From: Actinomycetota bacterium
GTDB lineage: Bacteria > Actinomycetota > Actinomycetes > Streptosporangiales > Streptosporangiaceae
Direction of reading: 5' to 3'
Assembly (NCBI GenBank): GCA_027314515.1
Contig: DAHVAR010000238.1
Span: forward strand, 70,882-103,778
Length of the DNA stretch: 32,897 nt
The notes beneath the pieces are model-generated. The model made no database searches. It was not told where the DNA came from and worked only from the letters and a program-made list of their open reading frames with translations. The position numbers and the translations under genes were made by a program. Position 1 is the stretch's first letter, and each line of letters starts with the position of its first letter. Shown piece by piece: positions 17,392 through 27,421 of this stretch.

Positions 17392-17397
17392 TACGGT
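17392..17397 (+). promoter_or_regulatory. Candidate -10 box (TACGGT) of the pyr operon
   Basis: TACGGT fits TANNNT. A start about 7 nt later would begin the mRNA just before the PyrR hairpin, giving a short leader consisting almost only of that hairpin. TTGCCC at 17365-17370 is spaced too far (21 nt) to be a confident -35. Confidence 0.35.
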
Positions 17398-17412
17398 TGT
17401 GCGGACAGACGT

Positions 17413-17444
17413 CCTTTAAGCCCCGTCCTGTGAGGCGGGAAAGG
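17413..17444 (+). promoter_or_regulatory. PyrR-binding RNA hairpin masking the pyrR ribosome binding site
   Basis: A lower stem pairs CCTTT (17413-17417) with AAAGG (17440-17444). A purine-rich AAGC bulge follows, then an upper stem CCCG/CGGG. The apical sequence UCCUGUGAGGC matches the PyrR binding-loop consensus UCCNGNGAGGY. The AAAGGGGG ribosome binding site (17440-17447) forms part of the lower stem. This fits the PyrR-dependent translational repression known in Mycobacterium smegmatis rather than the Bacillus terminator mechanism. Confidence 0.85.
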
Positions 17445-17455
17445 GGGTCATTTTG

Positions 17456-18199
17456 ATGCACGCGCAACATCCCGGCAGCGCAGATGCCGTCGGCGCGGGC
17501 CAGGTGCGCTCGGTGCCGCCCGCTGGCCGGAAGACCGTTCTCGGGCCGGAGGAAATCAGCAGGGCGCTGACGAGGGTCGCGCACGAGATACTCGAGCGCA
17601 CCAACGGCGCTGCCGATGTCGTCCTGATGGGCATCCCGACCAGGGGAGTGACGCTGGCTCACCGGCTGGCATCGAAGCTCAGCCAGGTCGAAGGACGCCC
17701 GGCCCCGGCCGGATCCCTGGACGTCACGATGTACCGGGACGACCTGAGGCTGCGCCCGGCCAGGAGGCTCGGTCACACCGCAGTTCCCTCGTCTGGCATC
17801 GACGGCAAGATCGTGGTGCTGGTCGATGACGTGCTCTATTCAGGCCGGACCGTACGAGCGGCGCTGGATGCGCTCGGCGAACTCGGCAGGCCGCGAGCGG
17901 TGCAACTGGCCGTGCTCGTCGACCGCGGGCACCGTGAACTGCCCATCCGAGCTGACTACGTGGGCAAGAACCTGCCGACGTCGCAGCGCGAGCTGGTGCA
18001 GGTGCTGCTGACCGAGACCGACGGCCAGGACGCTGTGATGCTCGGCTCCGGCCGCGAGGCTGAGCCCGGCACGGCCCGCGGCCCTGGCGGTGCCGGTGCC
18101 CGTGACAGCGCCGCGGCCGCTGGCCCGGGCCCTGGAGCTGGCCCTGGCGAAAGCACTCATCAGGCCGGGGGCAGCATCCAGACGGGAGTTGCCCGATGA
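17456..18199 (+). CDS. pyrR: Pyrimidine operon regulator / UPRTase-like PyrR
   Basis: A protein of 247 aa. The phosphoribosyltransferase fold includes [45 protein letters not shown] and the PRPP loop [22 protein letters not shown], then [26 protein letters not shown]. PyrR binds pyr mRNA when UMP is high. Typical PyrR ends near residue 195; here about 51 more Gly/Ala/Pro-rich residues follow, with no fold expected. ATG 17456 is 8 nt after AGGGGG; a TTG codon just before it is an alternative. Its stop overlaps the pyrB start by ATGA. The cognate RNA hairpin lies directly upstream, so autoregulation is expected. Confidence 0.95.
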   Translation: MHAQHPGSADAVGAGQVRSVPPAGRKTVLGPEEISRALTRVAHEILERTNGAADVVLMGIPTRGVTLAHRLASKLSQVEGRPAPAGSLDVTMYRDDLRLRPARRLGHTAVPSSGIDGKIVVLVDDVLYSGRTVRAALDALGELGRPRAVQLAVLVDRGHRELPIRADYVGKNLPTSQRELVQVLLTETDGQDAVMLGSGREAEPGTARGPGGAGARDSAAAAGPGPGAGPGESTHQAGGSIQTGVAR

Positions 18200-19230
18200 T
18201 CCGGCACCTGATATCCGCAGCGGACCTGAGCCGCGACGACGCGCTGCTGATCCTCGACACGGCCGGGGAACTGGCTCAGATGGCCGACCGGCCGATCCGC
18301 AAGCTGCCGACGTTGCGCGGCAGGACCGTGGTCAACCTCTTCTACGAGGATTCCACCCGGACCAGGATCTCCTTCGAGGCGGCTGCCAAGCGGCTGTCGG
18401 CGGACGTGATCAACTTTTCCGCGAAGGGCTCCAGCGTTGCCAAGGGGGAGAGCCTGAAGGACACCGCGCTCACCCTCGAGGCGATGGGCGCCGACGCGGT
18501 CGTGATAAGGCACCAGGCGTCTGGCGCGCCGCATCGCCTGACCGGCTGGGTGCGGGGGAGCGTCGTCAATGCCGGTGACGGCACGCACGAGCATCCGACC
18601 CAGGCGCTGCTGGACGCGTTCACCATGCGCCGCAGGCTCGGCCGGCTTGACGGCCTGCGCGTCGCAATCGTCGGCGACGTGCTGCACAGCCGGGTGGCGA
18701 GGTCGAACGTGCTGCTGCTGCACACGCTGGGCGCTGATGTCACGCTGGTGGCACCACCTACGCTGCTGCCGGTCGCGGTATCGGCCTGGCCATGCGACGT
18801 CTCCTACGACCTGTCAACGGTGCTGCCGAAGACCGATGTGGTGATGATGCTCCGGGTTCAGGCTGAGCGGATGAACGCCGCCTACTTCCCGACCGTGCGC
18901 GAGTACAGCAGAAGGTATGGCCTCGATGCCGCCCGGATGGCGCTGCTGCCCGACCACGCGATCGTTATGCATCCCGGCCCGATGAACCGCGGTGTCGAGA
19001 TCGCGGCCGAAGTGGCCGACTCAGGCCGCTCGACGATCGTCGAGCAGGTGGCAAACGGGGTCAGCGTCCGGATGGCGGTCCTCTACCTGCTGCTCGGCGG
19101 TGCTGATCCGGGCGGTGCTGATCCGGGTATGGGCGAAGCGCTGGCCGGGCGGGCCGGCGCCGGCGAGGCCGGCCCTGGCCAGTTTCGGGCCGGCTGGCTG
19201 AGCGGTAAGGCATCGGAGGCAGCCCGGTGA
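18196..19230 (+). CDS. pyrB: Aspartate carbamoyltransferase catalytic subunit
   Basis: A protein of 344 aa that joins carbamoyl phosphate and aspartate in the second step of UMP synthesis. It has the carbamoyl-phosphate motif [13 protein letters not shown], the mobile-loop [43 protein letters not shown] and [11 protein letters not shown]. Residues after about 302 form a tail of roughly 42 aa that includes a tandem [11 protein letters not shown], encoded by a 15-bp direct duplication at about 19096-19125; the usual enzyme is about 310 aa. ATG overlaps the pyrR stop by 4 nt and the stop overlaps the pyrC GTG by 4 nt. No pyrI regulatory-subunit gene is present. Confidence 0.97.
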   Translation: MIRHLISAADLSRDDALLILDTAGELAQMADRPIRKLPTLRGRTVVNLFYEDSTRTRISFEAAAKRLSADVINFSAKGSSVAKGESLKDTALTLEAMGADAVVIRHQASGAPHRLTGWVRGSVVNAGDGTHEHPTQALLDAFTMRRRLGRLDGLRVAIVGDVLHSRVARSNVLLLHTLGADVTLVAPPTLLPVAVSAWPCDVSYDLSTVLPKTDVVMMLRVQAERMNAAYFPTVREYSRRYGLDAARMALLPDHAIVMHPGPMNRGVEIAAEVADSGRSTIVEQVANGVSVRMAVLYLLLGGADPGGADPGMGEALAGRAGAGEAGPGQFRAGWLSGKASEAAR

Positions 19231-20582
19231 CCGGCCGCGAACTGGCCGGCAGCGGACTGGCCGGCCGCGGGACATGGCTGATCAGCGGCGTACGGCTGGC
19301 CGGCGGCGAACTGGCCGACCTGATCCTGGCCGGCGGGCGGATCACCGAGACCGGCACGGGGCTGACGGCGGCAGGCGCGCGGGTGCTGGACGGTGCCGGG
19401 CTCATCGCCTTGCCCGGACTCGTGGACCTGCACACTCACCTGCGCGAACCAGGCCGCGAAGACGCGGAGACGGTGCTCACGGGCACGCGCGCAGCGGCTA
19501 TGGGCGGTTACACCGCCGTTCACGCGATGGCGAACACCACCCCGGTGGCCGACACGGCTGGGGTGGTCGAGCAGATCTGGCGGCTCGGCCGGCAGGCAGG
19601 CCTGTGCGACGTCCGGCCGGTCGGCGCGGTGACATCCGGCCTGGAGGGCAGGCAACTCGCGGAACTCGGCGCGATGGCGGACTCGGCGGCGCAGGTCCGG
19701 ATCTTCTCCGATGACGGACGTTGCGTGTCCGACGCGATGCTGATGCGCCGGGCGCTGGAGTACGTCAAGGCATTCGGCGGCGTGATCGCGCAGCACGCGC
19801 AGGAGCCGCGGCTGACCGACGGCGCGCAGCTGAACGAGGGGGAGATGTCCGGACTGCTCGGCCTGACGGGCTGGCCCGCGGTTGCCGAAGAGGCGATCAT
19901 CGCCAGGGACTGCCTGCTGGCCGCTCATGTCGGCGCGGCCCTGCATGTCTGTCACGTGTCCACCGCCGGATCGGTGGAAATCATCCGCTGGGCCAAGTCC
20001 AAGGGCTGGCGGGTGACGGCCGAGGTCACGCCGCACCACCTGATGCTGACCGACGATCTCGCGGCGAACTATGACCCGGTTTACAAGGTCAACCCGCCGT
20101 TGCGCACTGCGGCCGACGTGGCCGCGTTGCGCGCCGGGCTCGCCGACGGCACCATCGACTGCGTCGCGACCGACCACGCCCCGCATCCGGTCGAGGACAA
20201 GGAGGCCGAGTGGCAGGTGGCGGCCTTCGGGATGACCGGCCTGGAGACCGCGTTGCGTGTCGTGCACGCGACCATGGTGGAGACCGGCTTGCTGGACTGG
20301 ACCGGGGTAGCCGACCGGATGTCCGCCCGGCCAGCCGCGATCGGCCAGCTTGACGGCAGCTCGCCGACGCCCTCGCCGGCGCTGCACGGCCGTCCGCTTG
20401 AGGCGGGCTCGCCGGCCAACCTGGTGCTCTACGATCCCGCGGCGCACAGCGTTGTCGACCCGGCGCAGCATGCCTCCCGCAGCCGCAACACCCCGTTCGC
20501 CGGGATGGAGTTGCCCGGTCAGGTGATCGCCACGTTCCTGCGCGGCGAGCCCACCGTGCTGGACGGGAAGCTGGCCCGATGA
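19227..20582 (+). CDS. pyrC: Dihydroorotase, class I
   Basis: An amidohydrolase of 451 aa that cyclises carbamoyl aspartate to dihydroorotate. Zinc-binding and catalytic motifs are [89 protein letters not shown] and [15 protein letters not shown]. This is the Aquifex/Bacillus-type class I enzyme, which often needs PyrB for full activity. The first 20 residues (Gly/Leu-rich) are weakly conserved. GTG 19227 overlaps the pyrB stop (GTGA), and the stop overlaps the carA ATG by 4 nt. Confidence 0.96.
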   Translation: MTGRELAGSGLAGRGTWLISGVRLAGGELADLILAGGRITETGTGLTAAGARVLDGAGLIALPGLVDLHTHLREPGREDAETVLTGTRAAAMGGYTAVHAMANTTPVADTAGVVEQIWRLGRQAGLCDVRPVGAVTSGLEGRQLAELGAMADSAAQVRIFSDDGRCVSDAMLMRRALEYVKAFGGVIAQHAQEPRLTDGAQLNEGEMSGLLGLTGWPAVAEEAIIARDCLLAAHVGAALHVCHVSTAGSVEIIRWAKSKGWRVTAEVTPHHLMLTDDLAANYDPVYKVNPPLRTAADVAALRAGLADGTIDCVATDHAPHPVEDKEAEWQVAAFGMTGLETALRVVHATMVETGLLDWTGVADRMSARPAAIGQLDGSSPTPSPALHGRPLEAGSPANLVLYDPAAHSVVDPAQHASRSRNTPFAGMELPGQVIATFLRGEPTVLDGKLAR

Positions 20583-21799
20583 CCGCCCCAGCTGTCCGGC
20601 CCGCAGCGGCCGCCTGCCCGGTGCCGCAGCTATCGCAGCGTCCGGCGATGCTCGTGCTCGAGGACGGCACTACCTTCCACGGCGTCAACTTCGGCGCCGA
20701 CGGTGAGGCGTTCGGCGAGATGGTCTTCAACACCGGCATGACGGGATACCAGGAAACGCTGACCGATCCGTCGTACGCGCGCCAGATCGTGGCGATGACC
20801 GCGCCGCACATCGGCAACACCGGGATCAACGACGCCGATCAGGAGTCGCGCCGGATCTGGGTCAGCGGCTATGTGGTGCGCGAGCCGGCCCGCCTGGCGT
20901 CGAACTGGCGGTCACAGCGAAGCCTGCAGGACGAGCTTGCCCGCTACGGCGTGACCGGCATCGCCATGCCCGGCACCAGGGCCCTGACCCGGCACCTGCG
21001 CGACCGGGGGGCGATGCGGGCCGGGATCAGCGCGCAGACCACCGACCCGGCGGAACTGCTGGAGCGGGTGCTGGCCAGCCCGCCGATGACCGGTGCCGAC
21101 CTGGCCGCCGACGTCACCACGCCGGAGCCCTACATCGTCCGCCCGCCGGACGGCATGCCCGTCCGCTACCGGGTTGCCGCGGTGGACCTCGGCATCAAGG
21201 CCGCGACGCCGCGCTCCCTCGCGGCGCTTGGCTGCGAAGTGCAGGTGCTGCCGGCCACCGCCACCGCGGCGGAGATCCTGGCGGCGAGCCCGGATGGCGT
21301 GTTCTTCTCCAACGGCCCCGGCGACCCGGCTGCGATCGGCTATGCGGTTGCCGCGATGGAGGGCGTACTACAGGCCGGCCAGCCAGTGTTCGGCATCTGC
21401 CTGGGCAGCCAGGTGCTCGGGCGGGCGCTCGGCCTGGCCACCTACAAGCTGCGGTTCGGGCACCGCGGCGTGAACCAGCCAGTGCAGGACCTGCGTACCG
21501 GCAGGGTACAGATCACCAGCCACAACCACGGCTTCGCCGTAGCGCTCCCGGCGGGCGTGCGGACGGCTGACATTGCGGGCGGCTCCGGGGGGTCGTCTCC
21601 CCGTGCCCGCAGAGTCGACACCGCGTTCGGTCCGGCCGAGATCACCCACCTCAACCTGAACGACGGCGTCGTGGAGGGCCTGCGGTTGCTGGACGCGCCG
21701 GCCTTCAGCGTCCAGTACCACCCGGAGGCCGCGCCCGGCCCGCACGACGCGGGCGGGTTGTTCACCGAGTTCTGCGAGCTGATGGAGGCCAGCCGATGA
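20579..21799 (+). CDS. carA: Carbamoyl-phosphate synthase small (glutaminase) subunit
   Basis: A protein of 406 aa. The N-terminal domain has LVLEDGTTFHGVNFGADGEAFGEMVFNTGMTGYQE. The class I glutamine amidotransferase domain has FFSNGPGDPAA, the nucleophile motif VFGICLGSQVLGRALG, YKLRFGHRGVNQPV, the HNHGFAV segment and the catalytic His-Glu in VQYHPEAAPGPHD. The residue after GICLG is Ser, where E. coli has His and many actinobacteria have Asn. A Gly/Ser/Arg insert (GGSGGSSPRARR) precedes the last beta strands. It feeds ammonia to CarB for both pyrimidine and arginine synthesis. ATG overlaps the pyrC stop; the membrane-protein gene often found between pyrC and carA in actinobacteria is absent. 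Confidence 0.95.
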   Translation: MTAPAVRPAAAACPVPQLSQRPAMLVLEDGTTFHGVNFGADGEAFGEMVFNTGMTGYQETLTDPSYARQIVAMTAPHIGNTGINDADQESRRIWVSGYVVREPARLASNWRSQRSLQDELARYGVTGIAMPGTRALTRHLRDRGAMRAGISAQTTDPAELLERVLASPPMTGADLAADVTTPEPYIVRPPDGMPVRYRVAAVDLGIKAATPRSLAALGCEVQVLPATATAAEILAASPDGVFFSNGPGDPAAIGYAVAAMEGVLQAGQPVFGICLGSQVLGRALGLATYKLRFGHRGVNQPVQDLRTGRVQITSHNHGFAVALPAGVRTADIAGGSGGSSPRARRVDTAFGPAEITHLNLNDGVVEGLRLLDAPAFSVQYHPEAAPGPHDAGGLFTEFCELMEASR

Positions 21800-21918
21800 C
21801 CAGGACGGAGCCCGGGCCGGCCCGCCAGGCGGCCGGCCAGGCCGCCCAGCCGGGCCGGGACACTGCCCGTTCCCGGCGTTATGCGGCGATCGTGACAACC
21901 GGGGACCGGCATGCCTAA
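21796..21918 (+). CDS. Possible 40-aa coupling ORF between carA and carB
   Basis: ATG 21796 overlaps the carA stop (ATGA), and the frame ends at TAA 21916-21918, 8 nt inside carB (ATG 21911). Third codon positions are mostly G or C. The peptide is Ala/Arg/Gln-rich and matches no family known to me. It fills exactly the only gap in the operon, so translating ribosomes would be carried from carA into carB. carB also has GGGGA 6 nt before its ATG, so the ORF may be only a coupling device, or a chance frame. Confidence 0.4.
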   Translation: MTRTEPGPARQAAGQAAQPGRDTARSRRYAAIVTTGDRHA

Positions 21919-24900
21919 GCGGGACGACCTGAAATCAGTACTGGTGATCGGGTCCGGGCCGATCATCATCGGGCAGGCGTGCGAGTTCGACTATTCGGGC
22001 ACGCAGGCCTGCCGGGTGCTGCGCGCGGAGGGCATCCGGGTCAGCCTGGTCAATTCCAACCCGGCCACGATCATGACCGACCCGGAGTTCGCCGACGCGA
22101 CGTATATCGAGCCGATCACTCACGATGTGCTGGCGAAGGTCATCGCCAGGGAGCGGCCGGACGCCATCCTGCCCACGCTGGGCGGCCAGACTGCGCTGAA
22201 CGCGGCAGTCGACCTGCACGACAGCGGCACCCTGGCCAAGTACGGCGTCGAGCTGATCGGCGCCGGCATCGAGGCGATCCGAGCCGGGGAGGACCGCAAC
22301 CGGTTCAAGGAGATCGTGGTCGGCGTCGGCGCGGAAGTGGCCGCTAGCCGGATCTGCCACACGCAGCCGGAATGCCGCGCGGCGGCGGCTGAGCTCGGCT
22401 TCCCTGTCGTGGTGCGGCCATCGTTCACCCTGGGCGGGACCGGCTCGGGCATCGCGCGGACGCCGGCCGAGCTGGACCGGATCGCGGGCGCCGGGCTGGA
22501 TGCCAGCCCGGTCACCGAGGTGCTGCTCGAGGAGTCGGTGCTCGGCTGGAAAGAGTTCGAGCTCGAGCTGATGCGCGACAGGAACGACAACGTGGTGATC
22601 GTGTGCTCGATCGAGAACATCGACCCGATGGGCGTGCACACCGGCGACTCGGTCACGGTCGCCCCGGCCATGACTCTGACCGACCGGGAGTATCAGCACA
22701 TGCGGGACGTGGCGATCGCCACCGCCCGTGCGGTCGGCGTGGATACCGGCGGCTGCAACATCCAGTTCGCGGTGCACCCGCAGACCGGCCGGATGGTCGT
22801 GATCGAGATGAACCCGCGGGTATCGCGGTCCAGCGCGCTGGCGTCCAAGGCAACCGGATTCCCGATCGCGAAGATCGCAGCGCGGCTGGCCATCGGCTAC
22901 ACGCTCGACGAGATCCGCAACGACATCACCGGCGAGACGCCGGCCAGCTTCGAGCCGTCGCTTGACTACGTCGTGGTGAAGATGCCGCGGTTCGCGTTCG
23001 AGAAGTTCCCCGCCGCGGACCCGGTGCTGACCACGCACATGAAGTCGGTCGGCGAGGCGATGGCGATCGGCGGCACGTTCGCCGAGGCGCTGCAGAAGGC
23101 GCAGCGGTCGCTGGAGCAGCGCAGCGCGCCGTTCAGCTGGGCATCGCTGCCAGGGGACAAGGACGAGCTGCTGGCCGCCTGCGCGGTGCCGCACGACGGT
23201 CGGCTGGCCACCGTCCATCAGGCGCTGCGGGCCGGCGCATCCGTGGCCGAGGTAGCCGGGGCCAGCTCGATCGACCCGTGGTTCGTGGACCAGATCGCCG
23301 CTATCGAGGAGCATGCTCGGCAGATCCAGGACGACGGCATCGGCGTCGGCGGTCCGGCCACTGCCAGGGCGCTGGCGCAGGCCAAGGCACTGGGGTTCGC
23401 CGACCACCAGCTAGGCCAGCTCACCGGCAAGACCGAGGCGCAGATCCGCGCGCTGCGCTGGTCGGCCGGAGTGCGCCCAGTGTACCACACCGTCGACACC
23501 TGCGCCGCCGAGTTCGCGGCCCGGACGCCGTACCTGTACTCGACCTACGACCTGGCCAGCGAGGTGCCGGCCGGCGACAAGCCGAAGGTGATCATCCTCG
23601 GCAGCGGGCCCAACCGGATCGGGCAGGGCGTCGAGTTCGACTACGCGTGCGTGCACGCCTCGTTCGCGCTGACCGAGGCGGGTTACGAGACGGTGATGGT
23701 CAACTGCAACCCCGAGACCGTCTCCACGGACTACGACACCTCCGGCCGGCTCTACTTCGAGCCGCTGACGCTGGAGGACGTGCTCGAGGTGGTGCACGCC
23801 GAGCAGGCAAGCGGCCCGGTCGCTGGGGTGATCGTGCAGCTCGGCGGGCAGACCCCGCTCGGGCTGGCCAGGGCGCTCGAGGCCGAGGGAGTGCCGGTGG
23901 TCGGCACCTCTCCGGCGGCCATCCACCTTGCCGAGGACCGCGGTGAGTTCGGCCGGGTGCTCGCTGCGGCCGGCCTGCTGGCGCCGCGGCACGGCACCGC
24001 CACATCGGTGGCGCAAGCCGAGGCCGTGGCGCACGAGATCGGGTACCCGGTCCTGGTGCGGCCCTCTTACGTGCTCGGCGGGCGGGGCATGGAGATCGTC
24101 TACGACGATGCCGCGCTGGCCGACTACGTCCGCCGCGCCACCGAAGCCTCGCCCGAGCATCCGGTGCTGATCGACAGGTTCCTGGACGACGCGATCGAGA
24201 TCGACGTGGACGCGCTGTACGACGGCTCGCAGTTGTATCTCGGCGGGGTGATGGAGCACATCGAGGAGGCCGGGATCCACTCGGGCGACTCGGCGTGCGC
24301 GCTCCCGCCGATCACGCTGAGCCAGGAGTACATCGCGCTGATCCGCGAGTCCACCGAGGGCATCGCCCGCGGCGTCGGCGTGCGGGGGCTGCTGAACGTG
24401 CAGTACGCGCTCGCGGCTGGCGTGCTCTATGTGCTGGAGGCCAATCCGCGGGCCTCCAGGACGGTACCGTTCGTATCTAAGGCCACGGCCGTGCCGCTCG
24501 CCAAGGCGGCCGCCAGGGTCATGCTCGGCGCGACGATCGCGGACCTGCGGGCGGAGGGCCTGCTGCCCCCTTCCGGCGACGGCGGGACGCTCCCGCTGGA
24601 CTCGCCGATCGCGGTCAAGGAGGCGGTGCTGCCGTTCGCCCGGTTCGCCGACGCCGCGGGCGATGGCGTGGACACCGTGCTCGGGCCGGAGATGCGCTCG
24701 ACCGGCGAGGTGATGGGCATCGACGAGGTGTTCGGCACGGCCTACGCCAAGTCCCAGGCCGCGGCCTACGGCTCACTGCCGGTCAAGGGCCGGGCTTTCG
24801 TCTCGGTAGCGGGCAAGGACAAGCGGTCGATGATCTTCCCGGTCAAGCGACTGGCCGAGCTCGGCTTCGAGATCTGGGCAACCGCCGGAACACATGAGGT

Positions 24901-25312
24901 GCTGCGGCGCAACGGCGTTCCCGCGACGGTCGTCCGCAAGCACAGCGATGGTCGTGGCCCCGGCGGCGAGCCGACAATCGTCGAGCGGATCCTGGACGGT
25001 CAGGTCGACCTCATCGTCAATACCCCGTTCGGCGGCCCCGGCCAGTCCGGCTTCCGGCGTGACGGCTACGAGATCCGGACGGCAGCCGTCCGGCGCTCCA
25101 TCCCGTGCATCACGACCGTGCAGGGCCTGTGGGCGGCCGTGCAGGGCATCGAGGCCATTGACAGGGACGAGGTGGGCGTGCGGTCGCTGCAGGAGCACGC
25201 GGCGCGCTTGCGTTCGGCTGCTGACCGCCAGGAACCGCAGCGGGGACCGTGCGCACCGCAGGGTCCGCAGGGTCCGCAGGGTCCGCACGCACCGGGACGC
25301 GAGACGACATGA
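21911..25312 (+). CDS. carB: Carbamoyl-phosphate synthase large subunit
   Basis: A protein of 1133 aa with two duplicated ATP-grasp synthetase halves. The first starts [22 protein letters not shown], with [11 protein letters not shown] and [20 protein letters not shown]. The second starts [24 protein letters not shown], with [14 protein letters not shown] and [20 protein letters not shown]. The MGS-like allosteric domain ([39 protein letters not shown]...) carries the regulatory UMP/ornithine site in the family. The last 26 residues include three GPQ-type repeats encoded by a 9-bp unit (GGGTCCGCA three times, 25261-25287). It overlaps the upstream 40-codon ORF and, by ATGA, the pyrK start. 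Confidence 0.97.
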   Translation: MPKRDDLKSVLVIGSGPIIIGQACEFDYSGTQACRVLRAEGIRVSLVNSNPATIMTDPEFADATYIEPITHDVLAKVIARERPDAILPTLGGQTALNAAVDLHDSGTLAKYGVELIGAGIEAIRAGEDRNRFKEIVVGVGAEVAASRICHTQPECRAAAAELGFPVVVRPSFTLGGTGSGIARTPAELDRIAGAGLDASPVTEVLLEESVLGWKEFELELMRDRNDNVVIVCSIENIDPMGVHTGDSVTVAPAMTLTDREYQHMRDVAIATARAVGVDTGGCNIQFAVHPQTGRMVVIEMNPRVSRSSALASKATGFPIAKIAARLAIGYTLDEIRNDITGETPASFEPSLDYVVVKMPRFAFEKFPAADPVLTTHMKSVGEAMAIGGTFAEALQKAQRSLEQRSAPFSWASLPGDKDELLAACAVPHDGRLATVHQALRAGASVAEVAGASSIDPWFVDQIAAIEEHARQIQDDGIGVGGPATARALAQAKALGFADHQLGQLTGKTEAQIRALRWSAGVRPVYHTVDTCAAEFAARTPYLYSTYDLASEVPAGDKPKVIILGSGPNRIGQGVEFDYACVHASFALTEAGYETVMVNCNPETVSTDYDTSGRLYFEPLTLEDVLEVVHAEQASGPVAGVIVQLGGQTPLGLARALEAEGVPVVGTSPAAIHLAEDRGEFGRVLAAAGLLAPRHGTATSVAQAEAVAHEIGYPVLVRPSYVLGGRGMEIVYDDAALADYVRRATEASPEHPVLIDRFLDDAIEIDVDALYDGSQLYLGGVMEHIEEAGIHSGDSACALPPITLSQEYIALIRESTEGIARGVGVRGLLNVQYALAAGVLYVLEANPRASRTVPFVSKATAVPLAKAAARVMLGATIADLRAEGLLPPSGDGGTLPLDSPIAVKEAVLPFARFADAAGDGVDTVLGPEMRSTGEVMGIDEVFGTAYAKSQAAAYGSLPVKGRAFVSVAGKDKRSMIFPVKRLAELGFEIWATAGTHEVLRRNGVPATVVRKHSDGRGPGGEPTIVERILDGQVDLIVNTPFGGPGQSGFRRDGYEIRTAAVRRSIPCITTVQGLWAAVQGIEAIDRDEVGVRSLQEHAARLRSAADRQEPQRGPCAPQGPQGPQGPHAPGRETT
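25261..25287 (+). repeat. Three tandem 9-bp units at the carB 3' end
   Basis: GGGTCCGCA occurs three times in succession and encodes the QGPQGPQGP part of the CarB tail, just before the overlap with pyrK. It looks like in-frame slippage expansion in an unconstrained tail. Confidence 0.85.
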
Positions 25313-26436
25313 CGCACAGCGAGATCGACGCGCAGTCCGGGCCGGTGCAGGTGCGCGGCACCGTGCTCACGGTGCGCCGGGTCGATGCCTACTACGCGAT
25401 GACGCTGGTCGCGCCGGCCATCGCCGCGCGCTTCAAGCCCGGCCAGTTCGTCACCCTGGCAGTGGGCGGGCCGGACACCTCCATGCTGCTGAGCAGGGCG
25501 TTCTCCATCCACGATGTCCGCCCGGACCACGGCGGGACGGTGGAATTCGTGTTCGCCTCCCGCGGTCGCGGTACCAGCTGGCTGGCCGAGCGCCGGTCCA
25601 GGGACGTGCTGGACGTGACTGGCCCGCTCGGCAAGGCGTTCCCGCTGCCCCGCGATCCGGTCAGCTGCCTGCTGATCGGCGGCGGCTACGGCAGCGCTCC
25701 GCTGTTCTCGCTGGCGGGAAAGCTGAAAGAGCGGCGATGCGAGGTCGACTTCCTGCTCGGCGCCGGGTCGGGGGACCGGGTGTTCGGCGCGCTGACGGCC
25801 CGGCGGGTCGGACGGACGGCCATGATCACCACCGAGGACGGCTCGCTCGGCAGCCGGGGCCTGGTCACTGACCTGCTGGACCAGGCCATCCACGATGGCC
25901 GGACCGACGTCATCTACGCCTGCGGCCCCATGCCGATGCTGCGCCAGATCACCGTGCTGGCCCGCCGCTACGACATCCCCGTGCAGGCGGCCGTCGAGGA
26001 GGCCATGGCCTGCGGCATCGGCGTCTGCATGACCTGCGTGCTGCCGGTGATCGGCTCCGACGGGATCACCCGGATGTCGCGGGCCTGCGTGGACGGCCCG
26101 GTGTTCCGCGGCGAGTCGGTCCGCTGGGACGACGTCGGCACGATCCCGTTCGACGCGTTCGGTGCGCCGGGCTGGGAGCCGCGGTCGGGCCGTGCCGCGG
26201 AACCCCGGAACGGTCACGGCCGTCCCGTTGACAGCCCGGCAGGCTCGGGCGGCCACGCAGGTTCCGGCGGGGCTGTCAGCGGTGGCGGGGCTGTGAGCGG
26301 TGGGCCTGTCGCCGGCGGCAGTGGCTCGGGCTCGGGCGGCAGTGGCTCGGGCTCGGGCGGCCGCGGTGGACGCGGCGGCCGGGCGAGCGGCGGCACCGCT
26401 GGCGGTGCGGCGGGGAGGGGTGGCAATGGCCGTTGA
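25309..26436 (+). CDS. pyrK: Dihydroorotate dehydrogenase electron-transfer subunit PyrK
   Basis: A protein of 375 aa from ATG 25309, which overlaps the carB stop by 4 nt. The ferredoxin-reductase-like FAD domain has [11 protein letters not shown] and [11 protein letters not shown]. The NAD domain has [16 protein letters not shown] and [13 protein letters not shown]. The 2Fe-2S motif is C-x4-C-x2-C-x16-C (from [10 protein letters not shown] to SRAC). PyrK passes electrons from PyrD to NAD+ in class 1B dihydroorotate dehydrogenase. The core ends near residue 284; about 91 more residues form a Gly/Ser/Arg/Ala tail, with a 21-bp direct repeat in the DNA at about 26316-26357. The tail-coding region runs 11 nt into pyrD. 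Confidence 0.94.
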   Translation: MTHSEIDAQSGPVQVRGTVLTVRRVDAYYAMTLVAPAIAARFKPGQFVTLAVGGPDTSMLLSRAFSIHDVRPDHGGTVEFVFASRGRGTSWLAERRSRDVLDVTGPLGKAFPLPRDPVSCLLIGGGYGSAPLFSLAGKLKERRCEVDFLLGAGSGDRVFGALTARRVGRTAMITTEDGSLGSRGLVTDLLDQAIHDGRTDVIYACGPMPMLRQITVLARRYDIPVQAAVEEAMACGIGVCMTCVLPVIGSDGITRMSRACVDGPVFRGESVRWDDVGTIPFDAFGAPGWEPRSGRAAEPRNGHGRPVDSPAGSGGHAGSGGAVSGGGAVSGGPVAGGSGSGSGGSGSGSGGRGGRGGRASGGTAGGAAGRGGNGR

Positions 26437-27421
26437 CCTCCGGACCAAGCTCGGCACTGTGGAGCTGCCGAACCCGATCATGACGGCCTCGGGATGCGCC
26501 GGCGCTGGCCGGGAACTTGCTCAGTTCATTGACGTGTCCAAGCTCGGCGCAATCGTCACCAAGTCAGTGATGCTCACCCCCCGGTCGGGCCGGCCGACGC
26601 CGCGGATGGCCGAGACGCCCAGCGGCATGCTCAATTCGATCGGCCTGCAGGGCCCGGGCATCGACGCGTTCCTGCGGCGCGATTTGCCCTGGCTGCTGTC
26701 AAGGGGCGCGCGAGCCGTGGTGTCCATCGCGGGCGGGACGGTAGCGGAATACGCCGACCTGGCCGGCCGGCTGTCCGATGCAGCGGGCGTGACCGCCATC
26801 GAGGTCAACATCTCGTGTCCCAACGTGGAGCACCGCGGCCAGGTGTTCGCCTGCAACCCGGATTCCTCCGCGGCGGTCATCGAAGCCGTCAGGAGCCGGA
26901 CCCGGTACGACATCCCGGTCTTCGCCAAGCTGTCTCCCGACGTCACCGACATCGTCTCGATCGCCAAGGCCTGCGTGGCGGCCGGAGCTGACGGCCTGTC
27001 GATGATCAACACGCTGCTCGGCATGGTGATCGACACCGACACGATGCGGCCGCACCTGGCTGGCCTCACCGGTGGCCTGTCCGGGCCGGCCATCCGGCCG
27101 ATCGCGGTGCGCTGCATCTGGCAGGTCCGTGAGGCGCTGCCCGGCGTCCCGATCATCGGCGTGGGCGGTGTTCGCACCGGACAAGATGCGCTGGAGCTGA
27201 TCCTGGCCGGGGCGTCGATGGTGAGCGTGGGCACAACGATCTTCCACGACCCGTCCGCATGCGCGCGGATCCTGCGCGAGCTCGAGGATGAGCTGACCGA
27301 CCGCGGGGTAGAGCGGCTGGCCGACGTGGTCGGACTCGCTCACCAGCCGCACGCGGCGACCGGGCGCACGCTGAGCCCGGCCGCCCGCGTCGGCCCGAGC
27401 AGCCGAGTAAGGAGAAGCTGA
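26426..27421 (+). CDS. pyrD: Dihydroorotate dehydrogenase, class 1B catalytic subunit
   Basis: An FMN TIM-barrel protein of 331 aa that oxidises dihydroorotate to orotate. It has [47 protein letters not shown] and [16 protein letters not shown], with the active-site Cys typical of class 1 enzymes. [31 protein letters not shown] forms the FMN-phosphate site. Class 2 enzymes, found in mycobacteria, use Ser and quinone; this one pairs with PyrK. ATG 26426 has GGGGAGGGG upstream, while the open frame before it is the PyrK tail region in another frame. About 24 C-terminal residues after the core are Ala/Ser/Arg-rich. TGATG joins it to pyrF with a 1-nt overlap. Confidence 0.95.
   Translation: MAVDLRTKLGTVELPNPIMTASGCAGAGRELAQFIDVSKLGAIVTKSVMLTPRSGRPTPRMAETPSGMLNSIGLQGPGIDAFLRRDLPWLLSRGARAVVSIAGGTVAEYADLAGRLSDAAGVTAIEVNISCPNVEHRGQVFACNPDSSAAVIEAVRSRTRYDIPVFAKLSPDVTDIVSIAKACVAAGADGLSMINTLLGMVIDTDTMRPHLAGLTGGLSGPAIRPIAVRCIWQVREALPGVPIIGVGGVRTGQDALELILAGASMVSVGTTIFHDPSACARILRELEDELTDRGVERLADVVGLAHQPHAATGRTLSPAARVGPSSRVRRS

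Larger units (their letters stand above)
16822..17455. other. Divergent bldD / pyrR regulatory region, 630 bp
   Basis: No convincing gene is present; short frames on the plus strand lack ribosome binding sites and family character. The middle (about 17050-17290) is clearly more AT-rich than the rest of the window. Visible elements are the palindromes at 16854-16874, a second BldD-like pair GTCAC-N5-GTGAT at 17120-17134, TACTAT at 17271-17276, a perfect 7-bp stem CGGTCAG/CTGACCG (17330-17336 with 17350-17356), a TACGGT -10 candidate at 17392-17397 and the PyrR hairpin. Confidence 0.5.

Noticed and set aside
19083-20471. Minus-strand frame of 462 aa opposite pyrC
   Set aside because: It is an antisense shadow caused by high third-position GC; pyrC on the plus strand has all catalytic motifs.
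21935-23407. Minus-strand frame of 490 aa opposite carB
   Set aside because: It is His/Arg/Asp-rich shadow sequence opposite invariant CarB motifs.
25066-26481. Minus-strand frame of 471 aa opposite carB and pyrK
   Set aside because: It has no domain, and the plus strand encodes conserved enzymes throughout.
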